Notes: generated by a model from the letters alone, not told the origin. Numbered from the stretch's first letter, positions 52,061 to 59,529 are shown. The stretch: DNA of 64,000 nt from Nocardioidaceae bacterium UBA4001 (GCA_002384855.1 DGBP01000049.1:48345-112344); one strand, 5' to 3'. Translations and numbers: made by a program.

Positions 52061-52773
52061 AACTCGATCCCTTCGTCCTCGAGGCACTCCTCCATGACTT
52101 CTTGCAGAATTGCGTGCAGACCCTGGTCGATCTCCTCGATCATGTCGAGGGCGCCGGTGTGGAACCAGATCAGGTAGAGCTCCACCAGGGTCTTGTCGGC
52201 GACATCCCACCCGGTGTTCGTGGTGTGCATCGTCTCGGACGGCAGTGCCCGGCGCCACAGGTCGAGGTTGGCGGAGACGTCGGCCGTCTCCGGGCCCCAG
52301 TCGGGGAACGCGTCCGCCTGGAGCATGTCGGGCGACACCTGGGTGCCTGTCGACATGATCTTGTAGATGATGCGCGAGTAGCCCTCCATCGCCTGCTTGG
52401 CCGAAGCCAGTCCGTTGTTGATGGCGACCTCCCGCATGATCGTGATGATCCCCCCGGGGTTGTTGCCCCGAGGGCAGCGCAGACAGGAGAAGCACTGGGA
52501 GCACTCCCAGATGTCCTCCTGCATCTGCTGGTAGATCAGTTCCACGTCCTCCCGGGCCGCAGCCTGGGCGATCCGGCGCGGGCTGAAGTCGTAGAAGCGC
52601 GCAGACGGACAGGCCGCGACGCAGATTCCGCACTCGTAGCAGCCGTAGAGGTAGTCGGAGAAGCGCATGTCCTCCTTGACCTCAGAGAAGAGGCGCTCCT
52701 TCTCCGCGTAGGGGACTTCGGCGTACCCGGCGACGTCGGGGCGCTTGTAGTGGCTGGTTGCCGTCTCGGTCAC
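52057..52773 (-). CDS. shdrC1: sHdrC1, ferredoxin-type subunit
   Basis: Protein of 238 aa with two [4Fe-4S] motifs: CYECGICVAACP (Cys45, 48, 51, 55) and CSQCFSCLRCP (Cys91, 94, 97, 100). The second group has one residue fewer before the last Cys than a standard ferredoxin motif. The C-terminal half is helical (MHTTNTGWDVADKTLVELYL). It shuttles electrons between sHdrB1 and sHdrA. GTG start with 8 bp spacing from dsrE. Confidence 0.87.
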   Translation of the reverse strand: MTETATSHYKRPDVAGYAEVPYAEKERLFSEVKEDMRFSDYLYGCYECGICVAACPSARFYDFSPRRIAQAAAREDVELIYQQMQEDIWECSQCFSCLRCPRGNNPGGIITIMREVAINNGLASAKQAMEGYSRIIYKIMSTGTQVSPDMLQADAFPDWGPETADVSANLDLWRRALPSETMHTTNTGWDVADKTLVELYLIWFHTGALDMIEEIDQGLHAILQEVMEECLEDEGIEL

Positions 52774-52781
52774 CAGACCCC

Positions 52782-53165
52782 CTAGAAGCTGATGACCGCG
52801 TCGGCGTTGATCGCGAGGTCGTTGAACGCTGCCCCGCCGATCATCTCGACGCCGTCGATGAGGTCCTCGAGACGAAGTTCGTTGAGATCCAGCGAGGGCT
52901 GGCAGACCAGCAGCCGGACACCGAGACTCGTCGCCTGGTCGATGAAGTTGCACAGCGGCTGACCCTGGTCACCCTTCGGGCCGATCTTTTCGACGACGTG
53001 CCGCTGCAGCAGCGTTGCCCCGTACATCGTGAAATAGATCATCACCTCGCAGTCCATCGCCGCGGCGGAGGCGGCGAGGAAGAAGGGGGTGGCGCAGCGC
53101 GAGGGGTCGTCCTCGCCATGGGTGTGCACGTAGAGGATCTTGCTGTCGAGCTCATTGGTCCACAT
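52782..53165 (-). CDS. DsrE-family sulfur carrier (DsrE3-like)
   Basis: Protein of 127 aa with the DsrE/F fold. ILYVHTHGEDDPSRCATPFF is the first strand and loop, AMDCEVMIYFTMYGATLLQR follows, and GVRLLVCQPSLDLNELRLED carries the conserved persulfide Cys. The start ATG is where the family begins; the longer frame runs into tusA. Between tusA and shdrC1, it should relay sulfane sulfur from TusA towards the sHdr complex. Confidence 0.85.
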   Translation of the reverse strand: MWTNELDSKILYVHTHGEDDPSRCATPFFLAASAAAMDCEVMIYFTMYGATLLQRHVVEKIGPKGDQGQPLCNFIDQATSLGVRLLVCQPSLDLNELRLEDLIDGVEMIGGAAFNDLAINADAVISF

Positions 53166-53175
53166 GGTGGCTCCC

Positions 53176-53421
53176 CTACTTGTCGCGGCGGATGAGGACG
53201 TGGAAGACCTCACCGTCCTGGCGGATGTCGAGCAGGGAGTTGCCCGTCCGAGAGGTCCAGGCCTTCATGTCGGGTTCCACGCCCGGGTCGGTGGCGAGGA
53301 GCTCGAGCACCTGGCCAACGTCGATGGTCTTGATAGCCTGGGACGTCTTGATCACTGGAAGCGGGCACTGGAGCCCTGTGCAGTCGAGCACCTGGTCTGC
53401 CGCGGATAAGGACTCGGTCAC
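53176..53421 (-). CDS. tusA: TusA sulfur carrier protein
   Basis: TusA/SirA-like protein of 81 aa. DCTGLQCPLPVIKTSQAIKT holds the CPxP motif with the persulfide Cys19. The C-terminus GNSLLDIRQDGEVFHVLIRR is the final sheet. The GTG start is preferred because GAGGAG lies 7 bp upstream and the length fits TusA; an ATG 12 codons upstream is less likely. First gene of the minus-strand sulfur operon. Transports sulfane sulfur to the DsrE protein next to it. Confidence 0.9.
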   Translation of the reverse strand: MTESLSAADQVLDCTGLQCPLPVIKTSQAIKTIDVGQVLELLATDPGVEPDMKAWTSRTGNSLLDIRQDGEVFHVLIRRDK

Positions 53422-53491
53422 GTCGATGTCTCCTCGGTCTGCTGCATCATGAGTCATTCATTTGCGCAATCATGCGCTTGCGAACAGACGA

Positions 53492-53509
53492 ATGTGAGGT
53501 GCGCCACAT
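53492..53509. promoter_or_regulatory. CRP/FNR-type operator before tusA
   Basis: ATGTG-AGGTGCGC-CACAT, a 5-bp inverted repeat with 8-bp centre fitting TGTGN-N6-NCACA. It sits in the divergent region 71 bp before tusA and 90 bp before the zinc-ribbon gene. Arms and spacing equal the site at 34349-34366. Confidence 0.55.
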
Positions 53510-53599
53510 ATCGCTTGGTGCGGATATCCTTATGTCCGTGAGCCGATCTGTCCAGCCCTTGAGGACATTTTCTTTGCAACTGAGGCAGAATCCCGCCGC

Positions 53600-54034
53600 A
53601 TGACGATCTCGGATCTCCACTGCGACCAGTGCGGCAGCTTCCTCGTCGGGCCGGGCGGGCCCGGCGGCGACGCCGACGGAACTGAGGGCGGCCCCGGGGG
53701 TGACCCCGCGAGTGACAGAGGCGCCGGCAATGGCTCCCCCGACCCGGGCGCTGTCCGGTTCGTCTACCACCCGGGCAAGCCACAGCTCCGCGACACCTCC
53801 GGCCTCCTGTGTGCGTCCTGCTGGGACGAGGTCGAGGCGTGGCTCGGCACCCAGCGGCGGCCGACCAGGTGCTCGATCTGCGGGGACGCCGTGGAGCGGG
53901 AGCGCAGCTTGCACGTGCATCGCTTCAACGAGGCTCGCGTGTGGCGGCTGTGCAAGACGCACGCCGTGGAGTTCTTGAACCGGCTGCGCACAGTCGAGCC
54001 GAAGCTCGACGCCGCGACGTTCCGCTTCCCCTGA
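53600..54034 (+). CDS. Zinc-ribbon-like hypothetical protein
   Basis: Protein of 144 aa with three Cys groups: LHCDQCGSFLVGPGG (CxxC), LLCASCWDEVEAWLG (CxxC) and TRCSICGDAVERERSLHVHR (CxxC followed by two His). A Gly/Asp-rich low-complexity linker occupies about residues 18-50. It may be a zinc-binding regulator or a metal-binding accessory. It diverges from tusA over the CRP-like site, so it is probably co-regulated with the sulfur operon. No family recognised. Confidence 0.65.
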   Translation: MTISDLHCDQCGSFLVGPGGPGGDADGTEGGPGGDPASDRGAGNGSPDPGAVRFVYHPGKPQLRDTSGLLCASCWDEVEAWLGTQRRPTRCSICGDAVERERSLHVHRFNEARVWRLCKTHAVEFLNRLRTVEPKLDAATFRFP

Positions 54035-54142
54035 CGGCGGGGCAGGTCTGAATGCGCGAGTCCGCGCGATATTTCCGGCAAGATCCGAGAAAATTCGCGA
54101 CAGACCCTTCGCCGCGAGGCTTCGGTTCACTAGCATGCGCGC

Positions 54143-54700
54143 ATGGCACAAGGAGGCACGCCACCCCCGGAGAACCCGCGGGCAGCGATCCCGCTGGAGA
54201 CCGAGTGGGGCGAGGCCTGGGTCATGAAGAGCTGCGTGTTCCCGGTCGACCTGCTCTACGACGTCGAGCGTGACCTGTGGGCGCGCCCGGCCGCGGACGG
54301 CGTCGTACGCGTCGGCCTCACCGACGTGGGTCAGACCGCCGGCGGCAAGTTGCAGGTGGTGTCGTTTCCCAAGGCGGAGCAGCGGATCGGCACCCGGATC
54401 CCTCCGAACAAGACCATTGCGCTCATGGAGAGCGCGAAGTGGCTCGGGCCGATCCGGCTACCCGTGGCGGGGCAGCTCGTGGAGGTCAACGACATGTTGC
54501 GGGAGCGGCCGGGCATGGTGAACCTCGAGCCCTACGGACGCGGCTGGGTCGTCGCCTTCCGGCCCGAGGGGACGATCCCCTGGCTCTTCGGCGACGAGGC
54601 GCGTCGGGCGTACCGCGAACGCCTCCGGCGGACCTTCCGATCCGTCGCCGGGGTCAACGACGACTTCTGGTGTGTCCACTGCAACGATTGGGACGACTGA
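54143..54700 (+). CDS. lbpA: Lipoate-binding protein LbpA (fourth copy, extended)
   Basis: GcvH-like protein of 185 aa. Lipoyl lysine Lys99 in IALMESAKWLGPIRLPVAGQ. DVERDLWARPAADGVVRVGL and LEPYGRGWVVAFRPEG are the usual flanking strands. The C-terminal tail of about 35 residues ends WCVHCNDWDD with a CxxC, like the two-Cys tail of the copy at 37282. About 27 residues precede the core; an internal ATG at 54224 is an alternative start. On the plus strand, coupled to a glutaredoxin-like gene by a 1-bp overlap. Confidence 0.82.
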   Translation: MAQGGTPPPENPRAAIPLETEWGEAWVMKSCVFPVDLLYDVERDLWARPAADGVVRVGLTDVGQTAGGKLQVVSFPKAEQRIGTRIPPNKTIALMESAKWLGPIRLPVAGQLVEVNDMLRERPGMVNLEPYGRGWVVAFRPEGTIPWLFGDEARRAYRERLRRTFRSVAGVNDDFWCVHCNDWDD

Positions 54701-54993
54701 TGACCTCCGAAGCCACCCCCAGCACGCACGAGCGCGCGTCCGTCGAGCTCTTCACGCACCCGACCTGCATCGGCTGCCAGGAGGCGCTGACCGCGTTGCG
54801 TCAGCTCGAGCGGGCCGACGAGATCGCCCTCCTCGTGACAAGCCTCGGCACGGCTTCGGGCCGGGCGCGCGCGGAAGAGCTCGGCGTGACGAGCGTGCCG
54901 ACGGTGCGGATCGGCGGAGACCACCGGATCCTGCTGCGCAAGTCAGACCTCGACCAGGTGCTCGCCGACCTGCGACCGACTACCGGACCGTGA
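54700..54993 (+). CDS. Glutaredoxin/thioredoxin-like protein
   Basis: Protein of 97 aa with a thioredoxin-fold core: VELFTHPTCIGCQEALTALR holds the CxxC (CIGC), and GVTSVPTVRIGGDHRILLRK has the cis-Pro. Coupled to the fourth lbpA (overlapping TGATG), so it may reduce the dihydrolipoyl/lipoyl disulfide of LbpA or its C-terminal Cys pair. The final 14 bp overlap the stop region of the convergent oxidase remnant. Confidence 0.8.
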   Translation: MTSEATPSTHERASVELFTHPTCIGCQEALTALRQLERADEIALLVTSLGTASGRARAEELGVTSVPTVRIGGDHRILLRKSDLDQVLADLRPTTGP

Positions 54994-55140
54994 AAGGCTG
55001 CATGATGTCGATGTCCTCGTGCTCGAGCACGTGGAAGTACGAGGACCCCACGGTGCCGGGGTCGGCGTCCCCTCCGGCAGGTCGAGCCTCGCGCTGAGGT
55101 CCACGGTCTCCCGCGCCCCCACCGACACCGTGTCTTCGAC
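54980..55140 (-). pseudogene. C-terminal remnant of a multicopper oxidase
   Basis: One frame reads VEDTVSVGARETVDLSARLD, the strand before the copper site. A neighbouring frame continues SSYFHVLEHEDIDIMQPFTV before the stop, which is the C-terminal type I copper motif of cupredoxins. The expected His-Cys-His reads just His (YFH-VLEHED), and a frameshift separates the two parts. The rest of the gene is gone. It lies just before copC and copD, matching a former copper-resistance locus. Confidence 0.6.
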
Positions 55141-55427
55141 CGGACACATCAGCTCGCAGCCGTCCGAAGCCGCTGGTCCAGACACCCGCCTCCACCTGGT
55201 CCAGGACCCTTTGCACCGCACGCACGCTCATGGGGTACCGCTCGGACACGATGGATTCCCCACTTCCTCGAACGTCATGTAGTGCCAGCCCATGCGAACC
55301 CGGTGACACTGCGGTCCAAAGAAAATGGATGCCCGTCCAGGGGATCTGGACGCGACTGAACTCGCCTCGATACAGCGTGACCCGCTCTACTGTCCCTGTG
55401 CCCGGAAGACCGACCGAGGAGGTTGGG

Positions 55428-56000
55428 GTGTCCCGAGGTATCCGCCGTGCTGTCGGCCGCACAACGAGGCGTCCCGTACCCGTACTGGTCGCGGTCACCG
55501 TCGTCCTCGCCACTGTGCTCCTCACCGCAGCGACGGCATCCGCACACAGCTCTCTGGTCGCGTCGACGCCGGCCGAGGGCCGGCGACTGGACCAGGCCCC
55601 GCGCCTCGTCACGCTGACCTTCGACGACGAGATCCGCGACGACGACGTGAACCAGGTGGCGGTGACCGGTCCCGACGGGACCCAGTGGGCCAGTGGCGTC
55701 GTCCGGGTTGCCGGCGCGGTCGTCACGACCAGGATGCGCGGGTCGGGACCGGCCGGCGAGTACACCATCGGCTACCGCGTCGTGTCCGCGGACGGGGACC
55801 CGGTCGCCGGCGAGATCACCTACCGGCTGCTCTCCCGCGGCGCCGGCACAGGCGCACAGGCCCCGGTGGTTCCCCCGGCCTCGGACGCTGAGCCCTCCGG
55901 CCTGCCCCTCTCCCTATGGCTCGTCGGGGCACTGGCCGTCCTCGCGATCGGCCTCGCGGTCACTCTGCGGGCCGCCCAGCGTTGGGGCAGGCCGGTATGA
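55428..56000 (+). CDS. copC: CopC-domain copper-binding protein
   Basis: Protein of 190 aa: Arg-rich n-region and hydrophobic signal (PVLVAVTVVLATVLLTAATA) cleaved at ASAHSS, so His is the first mature residue and a copper ligand. The CopC domain follows (TPAEGRRLDQAPRLVTLTFD, then YTIGYRVVSADGDPVAGEIT). A C-terminal TM helix (SLWLVGALAVLAIGLAVTLR) anchors it. Start GTG at 55428 with GAGGAGG. Overlaps copD by 4 bp. Confidence 0.85.
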   Translation: MSRGIRRAVGRTTRRPVPVLVAVTVVLATVLLTAATASAHSSLVASTPAEGRRLDQAPRLVTLTFDDEIRDDDVNQVAVTGPDGTQWASGVVRVAGAVVTTRMRGSGPAGEYTIGYRVVSADGDPVAGEITYRLLSRGAGTGAQAPVVPPASDAEPSGLPLSLWLVGALAVLAIGLAVTLRAAQRWGRPV

Positions 56001-57019
56001 CCCAACTGGTCACCCCACCCGACGTCCGATACCGGCCGGTGATCCTGGCGCTCGCTGGAGTGCTCAGCGGCCTCGTCGCCGGGTTGGCGCTGACCGCCAC
56101 GGGTCCCGTCACCGGGATCACGGACGTCAGCAGGGTCCTGGCCTTCGCCGTCCCGTCGGTGCGCGTGGTGCTGCTCTGCGCCGCCGTCGCCACCGTCGGC
56201 CTCTCGCTGATCGCAGTGCTCGTCGAGGACGGGCCCCCCGAACTGGCCCGGCCGGTGCTCGCACGTGTCCGACCGGCCGCCGTGGCCGGAGCGATGGTCT
56301 GGTCCGCGGCGGCGTTCGTGTCCCTTCTGCTGCAGGTCGCGAACTACCGCCCTCAGCAGGACACGATCGCGTTCGCCGAGGTCTGGGAGTACGCCTTCAC
56401 GATCGGCACCGGCAAGGCGATGCTGATGCTCTCCGCGCTGGCACTTGCGCATGCCACGGTCGGCCTGGTCGCCGTGCGGTACGGCGAGCGCGTCCCGGCC
56501 GACCTGCGCCTCGCCCTCGCCCTCATCGCCCTTGCCCTGCTGCCCGTAGCCGGCCACGGCGCTGAGTGGAGCCTGACCAACATCACGACACTGTCCATGC
56601 AGCTGCACGTCATCGCCGTCGTCACCTGGACCGGTGGGCTCGGCGCCATGGCCGTGCTCCTCACAGCCGACCGGACGCTCCTGGCCCGCGCGCTTCCCCG
56701 TTTCTCGAGGGTCGCCACAGTCTGCCTGGTAGTCGCGGTGGCGACCGGCGTGCCGAACGCGCTGGCGGAACTGAGCGCGAACCCGAACATGGACCTGCGG
56801 ACGGCTCTGGTCCGCACACCGTACGGACAGCTGGTGGCGCTGAAGTTCGCCCTCACCGGCGCGATCGTGCTGGTGGCGGCCCACCTTCGCCGCCGTCTCA
56901 TGCCTCGGATCGCCGAACAGCGAAGTACGGCAGTCGCCGCCTGGGCCACGCTGGAGCTGGCCATCATGGGGGCCGTCATGGGGCTGGCGGCTGTGCTGAT
57001 CCAGGCCCAGGCCGCCTGA
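55997..57019 (+). CDS. copD: CopD-family copper transport membrane protein
   Basis: Protein of 340 aa with about eight transmembrane helices and the CopD-domain region in the second half (LHVIAVVTWTGGLGAMAVLL, then RFSRVATVCLVVAVATGVPN). His residues in PVAGHGAEWSL and QLHVIAVV are candidate metal ligands. It is translated with copC (ATGA overlap) and should import copper across the cytoplasmic membrane, perhaps for copper enzymes. Confidence 0.85.
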   Translation: MTQLVTPPDVRYRPVILALAGVLSGLVAGLALTATGPVTGITDVSRVLAFAVPSVRVVLLCAAVATVGLSLIAVLVEDGPPELARPVLARVRPAAVAGAMVWSAAAFVSLLLQVANYRPQQDTIAFAEVWEYAFTIGTGKAMLMLSALALAHATVGLVAVRYGERVPADLRLALALIALALLPVAGHGAEWSLTNITTLSMQLHVIAVVTWTGGLGAMAVLLTADRTLLARALPRFSRVATVCLVVAVATGVPNALAELSANPNMDLRTALVRTPYGQLVALKFALTGAIVLVAAHLRRRLMPRIAEQRSTAVAAWATLELAIMGAVMGLAAVLIQAQAA

Positions 57020-57029
57020 CGGGCGAGGC

Positions 57030-57457
57030 GCGCCACCGTACCGATCGCGAACCCGACGGCGATGGGGAGCTGCGCGGCCAGCACGAGGGGGTGTAGACGA
57101 AGAAGCGGTGCTGGTAGGGGTTCCACCCTGACGCGGTACAGCCCCGCCACTGGCTCAGCAGCTCACCAGGTGTGATCCCGCGGAGCGCCGCCGCGTGGTC
57201 GCGGTAGCTGGGGAACACCCAGTCGCTGTCACGCAGCGCCTTGACCGAGCCGACCTGGGCGGCTTCCTGTCCGAGGCATTGCATCCACAAGCCGATCTCA
57301 CCCTGCCGCCGCAGGGCAAGAGCGCTTCGGTGTCGAACCGCCGTGCGAGCACCATACGGCGGTAGAGGTCGCAGCACAGCTCCGGTGTCACATCGAGCGG
57401 GAAGTCGTCGCGTGCGGTGAGCGTGCCGTCGGGGCTCAGGAGCTGGACGGGCGTCAC
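57030..57457 (-). pseudogene. Remnant of a pyruvate/2-oxoacid dehydrogenase E1 alpha gene
   Basis: Starts at GTG overlapping the malonyltransferase stop. The first frame reads LSPDGTLTARDDFPLDVTPE and LCCDLYRRMVLARRFDTEAL. It shifts to LRRQGEIGLWMQCLGQEAAQ and VGSVKALRDSDWVFPSYRDH. A second shift gives HPLVLAAQLPIAVGFAIGTV. This is the first 40 percent of an E1-alpha subunit with two frameshifts; the thiamine-binding GDGxxxxG core is missing, and copD begins converging from the other side. No E1-beta gene is left. Confidence 0.75.
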
Positions 57458-58386
57458 GGGAGGGTCCCGGAGGGGCTGTCGAGGAAGTCGACCTCACCGC
57501 TGCCTCGCGCAAGGCGCTGCAGGGAGCGTCCCGGTCCCGCCTCCCACAGTGTGCGTGCGCCGATCCGGGCTGCCTCGGTCAGGACGTCGCCCCAGCGGAC
57601 GGGCAGCACCAGCGCCCGCAGCAGCAGTTCGCGGAAGTCCTCGGGATCTTCGTGCACGCGCCCGTCGATGCACGACACCACCGTCGTACGGCCGACCTCG
57701 AGCCTGAGCGACCGCAGAGCCTCGCCCCACCGCGGCAGCGCGTCGACCATCAGCGCGGAGTGGAACCCCCCGCCGATGGACAGGACGACGGCACCACCAC
57801 GCGCGGTGCTCCGGTATCGCTTCACCAGTGCATGCACCGCCGCCCGGTCACCGGCGAGCACCATCTGCCGCGGGCCGTTCACCGCAGCAACGTCGAGCAC
57901 ACCCCCGGTCTCGGCGACCACCTGGCGCCGCAGCCACTCCGCGTCGTCCGGCGCCAACCCGTGCAGGGCGGCCATCGCGCCAGGCCGCCGACGGTGCACG
58001 GCGTGGCAGATCTCCCCACGCTCGAACGCCAGCCGCAGACCGTCTAGTGGGGTGAGGACGCCTGCGTAAGCCAGTGCGGTCAGTTCGCCGAGGCTGTGGC
58101 CGACCGCCAGCGGAACCGCCTCCCGCTCCGGCAGAGAGACGAGCGCTGCGACGAGGCCGGCCACATACGTCGCCGGCTGCGCAACCCTGGTGTCCGCGAG
58201 GTCGAGTCCGTCGACGATCGAGCACGGCAGACGCTCCGCGAACTCTCGCACCAGCCAGTGGTCGCGGTGTGCGGCCAGCGAGTTCAGGACCGCCGAGGGC
58301 GCCGAGCCCTGCCCTGCGAACACGACACCGGGGACCGGCGTAGCGCGGCGCGCCGGGTCGAGCGACGCCTGCGTCACCGACGTCAC
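57454..58386 (-). CDS. Malonyl-CoA:ACP transacylase-like (FabD)
   Basis: Acyltransferase of 310 aa. The nucleophile elbow is LAVGHSLGELTALAYAGVL with the Ser; GVVFAGQGSAPSAV is the N-terminal GQGS oxyanion motif; the catalytic His is in IGGGFHSALM. The substrate Arg is in RLAFERGEICHA. A stand-alone FabD-like enzyme here would serve a dedicated fatty-acid or polyketide pathway. GTG start overlaps the reductase stop (GTGA). Confidence 0.83.
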   Translation of the reverse strand: MTSVTQASLDPARRATPVPGVVFAGQGSAPSAVLNSLAAHRDHWLVREFAERLPCSIVDGLDLADTRVAQPATYVAGLVAALVSLPEREAVPLAVGHSLGELTALAYAGVLTPLDGLRLAFERGEICHAVHRRRPGAMAALHGLAPDDAEWLRRQVVAETGGVLDVAAVNGPRQMVLAGDRAAVHALVKRYRSTARGGAVVLSIGGGFHSALMVDALPRWGEALRSLRLEVGRTTVVSCIDGRVHEDPEDFRELLLRALVLPVRWGDVLTEAARIGARTLWEAGPGRSLQRLARGSGEVDFLDSPSGTLP

Positions 58387-59195
58387 ACCGACACCTCCGG
58401 CGGCGCCCCGAACTCGACGCCATGGAACAGAGACGCCCCCAGAGACAATCCGCCGTCGGCGACCACCACCTGACCGGTTATCCAACGCGCAGGGTACGAC
58501 GCCAGGAACACCACCACGTCCGCCAGCTCCTCCTCCGAGCCGAGCCTGCGCAACGGGGTTGCCGCAGCGACCGCCTCGCGCGTGCGACGGTCCGGCGCGA
58601 AGCGCTGGAACGTCTCGCTGTCGAGCGGCCCGCCCGAGGCCGCGTTGACCCGGATCCCTCGAGGACCGTACTCGACGGCGAGGTAGCGGGTCAGCGCCTC
58701 GACGGCCGCCTTCGACGAGCCCACCGCGGCGTAGCCACTCGGCGCCAGACTCGCACCCAGCGAGGACACGTTCACGATCGCCCCGCCCGCGGGCATGAGC
58801 TCCGAGGCCCGCTGTGCGCACCACAGGCTGCCCTTGAGGTTGGTGTCGAAGGCACGCACCCAGGCCCGCTCGGAAAGTGCATCGGTCGGCCCGAACCCCC
58901 CGGACGCCGCGTTGTTGACGAGAATGTCCACGCGCCCGTGTCGCTGCGCGATGCGGTCGAACATCCGGTTCACCGACTCGCGGCGTGACACGCTGGCTCT
59001 GACCAGCTCAACCGTCATTCCCCGCCCGCCGAGCTCGGCCTGAAGCCGGCGCGCCGCGGCATCCGAACGAAGATAGTTCACGACGACGAGCGCACCTAGT
59101 GCGGCGAGCCGTTCGACCACACACCTGCCCACGCCACGGGCGCCGCCGGTGACGACGGCGACCCGACCGTCCAGGCTCTGCTCCAACACGGTCAC
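58383..59195 (-). CDS. FabL-type enoyl-ACP reductase (SDR)
   Basis: SDR of 270 aa. Cofactor loop VAVVTGGARGVGRCVVERLA. The active site is YAAVGSSK, a Tyr-x6-Lys spacing that marks FabI/FabL enoyl reductases instead of the Tyr-x3-Lys of ordinary SDRs. KAAVEALTRYLAVEYGPRGI, then VNAASGGPLDSETFQRFAPD and ITGQVVVADGGLSLGASL closely follow FabL. GTG start with GAGGGAGG. It heads the FabD-like and E1-alpha remnant genes, so a small fatty-acyl biosynthesis unit is likely. Confidence 0.78.
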   Translation of the reverse strand: MTVLEQSLDGRVAVVTGGARGVGRCVVERLAALGALVVVNYLRSDAAARRLQAELGGRGMTVELVRASVSRRESVNRMFDRIAQRHGRVDILVNNAASGGFGPTDALSERAWVRAFDTNLKGSLWCAQRASELMPAGGAIVNVSSLGASLAPSGYAAVGSSKAAVEALTRYLAVEYGPRGIRVNAASGGPLDSETFQRFAPDRRTREAVAAATPLRRLGSEEELADVVVFLASYPARWITGQVVVADGGLSLGASLFHGVEFGAPPEVSV

Positions 59196-59529
59196 GCGAT
59201 CGCGCCCTCCCTCACGGCCGGGACCACAGCGGCCGACCGGTCCGGTATGGCGCGCCATATTCGCCCATTTGCGACCACGCATGCAACAGGCATTCGGCTA
59301 CCGGCCCGTATCGCGGACACCCGCTATACCACCGTCCGAGCGTGCCGAGACCCGCTAGCCCACTACCCACCGGTATGCGCGGCCGCGGGTGATGAACGGT
59401 TTCTGAAGTCCTGGACCGACTGGCGTTAACCCTTGGCGGGAACTCGGAGACCCACCTTGTGCAGCACTGTTCCGCGCCGCAAGAGTCTGGGCGACTCGTT
59501 CCATCCCCGCTCCCCGACGGAGGACTCCG
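59196..59529. other. Divergent intergenic region with a 14-bp palindrome
   Basis: About 330 bp between the enoyl reductase (minus) and the HupE-like gene (plus). TATGGCGCGCCATA (59246-59259) is a perfect palindrome 51 bp before the reductase start, a candidate operator. Otherwise no gene is visible. Confidence 0.45.

Noticed and set aside
38897..52773. Methanogen-type heterodisulfide reductase or electron-bifurcating Hdr-Mvh complex
   Set aside because: No hydrogenase or formate dehydrogenase genes; HdrA is short without extra domains; TusA, DsrE, LbpA and the H protein mark the sulfur-oxidising type.
37282..54700. GcvH/glycine cleavage system interpretation of the lipoyl carriers
   Set aside because: No gcvT or gcvP is present, the hairpins are of the ESxKWVGP form, and the genes sit among sHdr, LipS and ligase genes.
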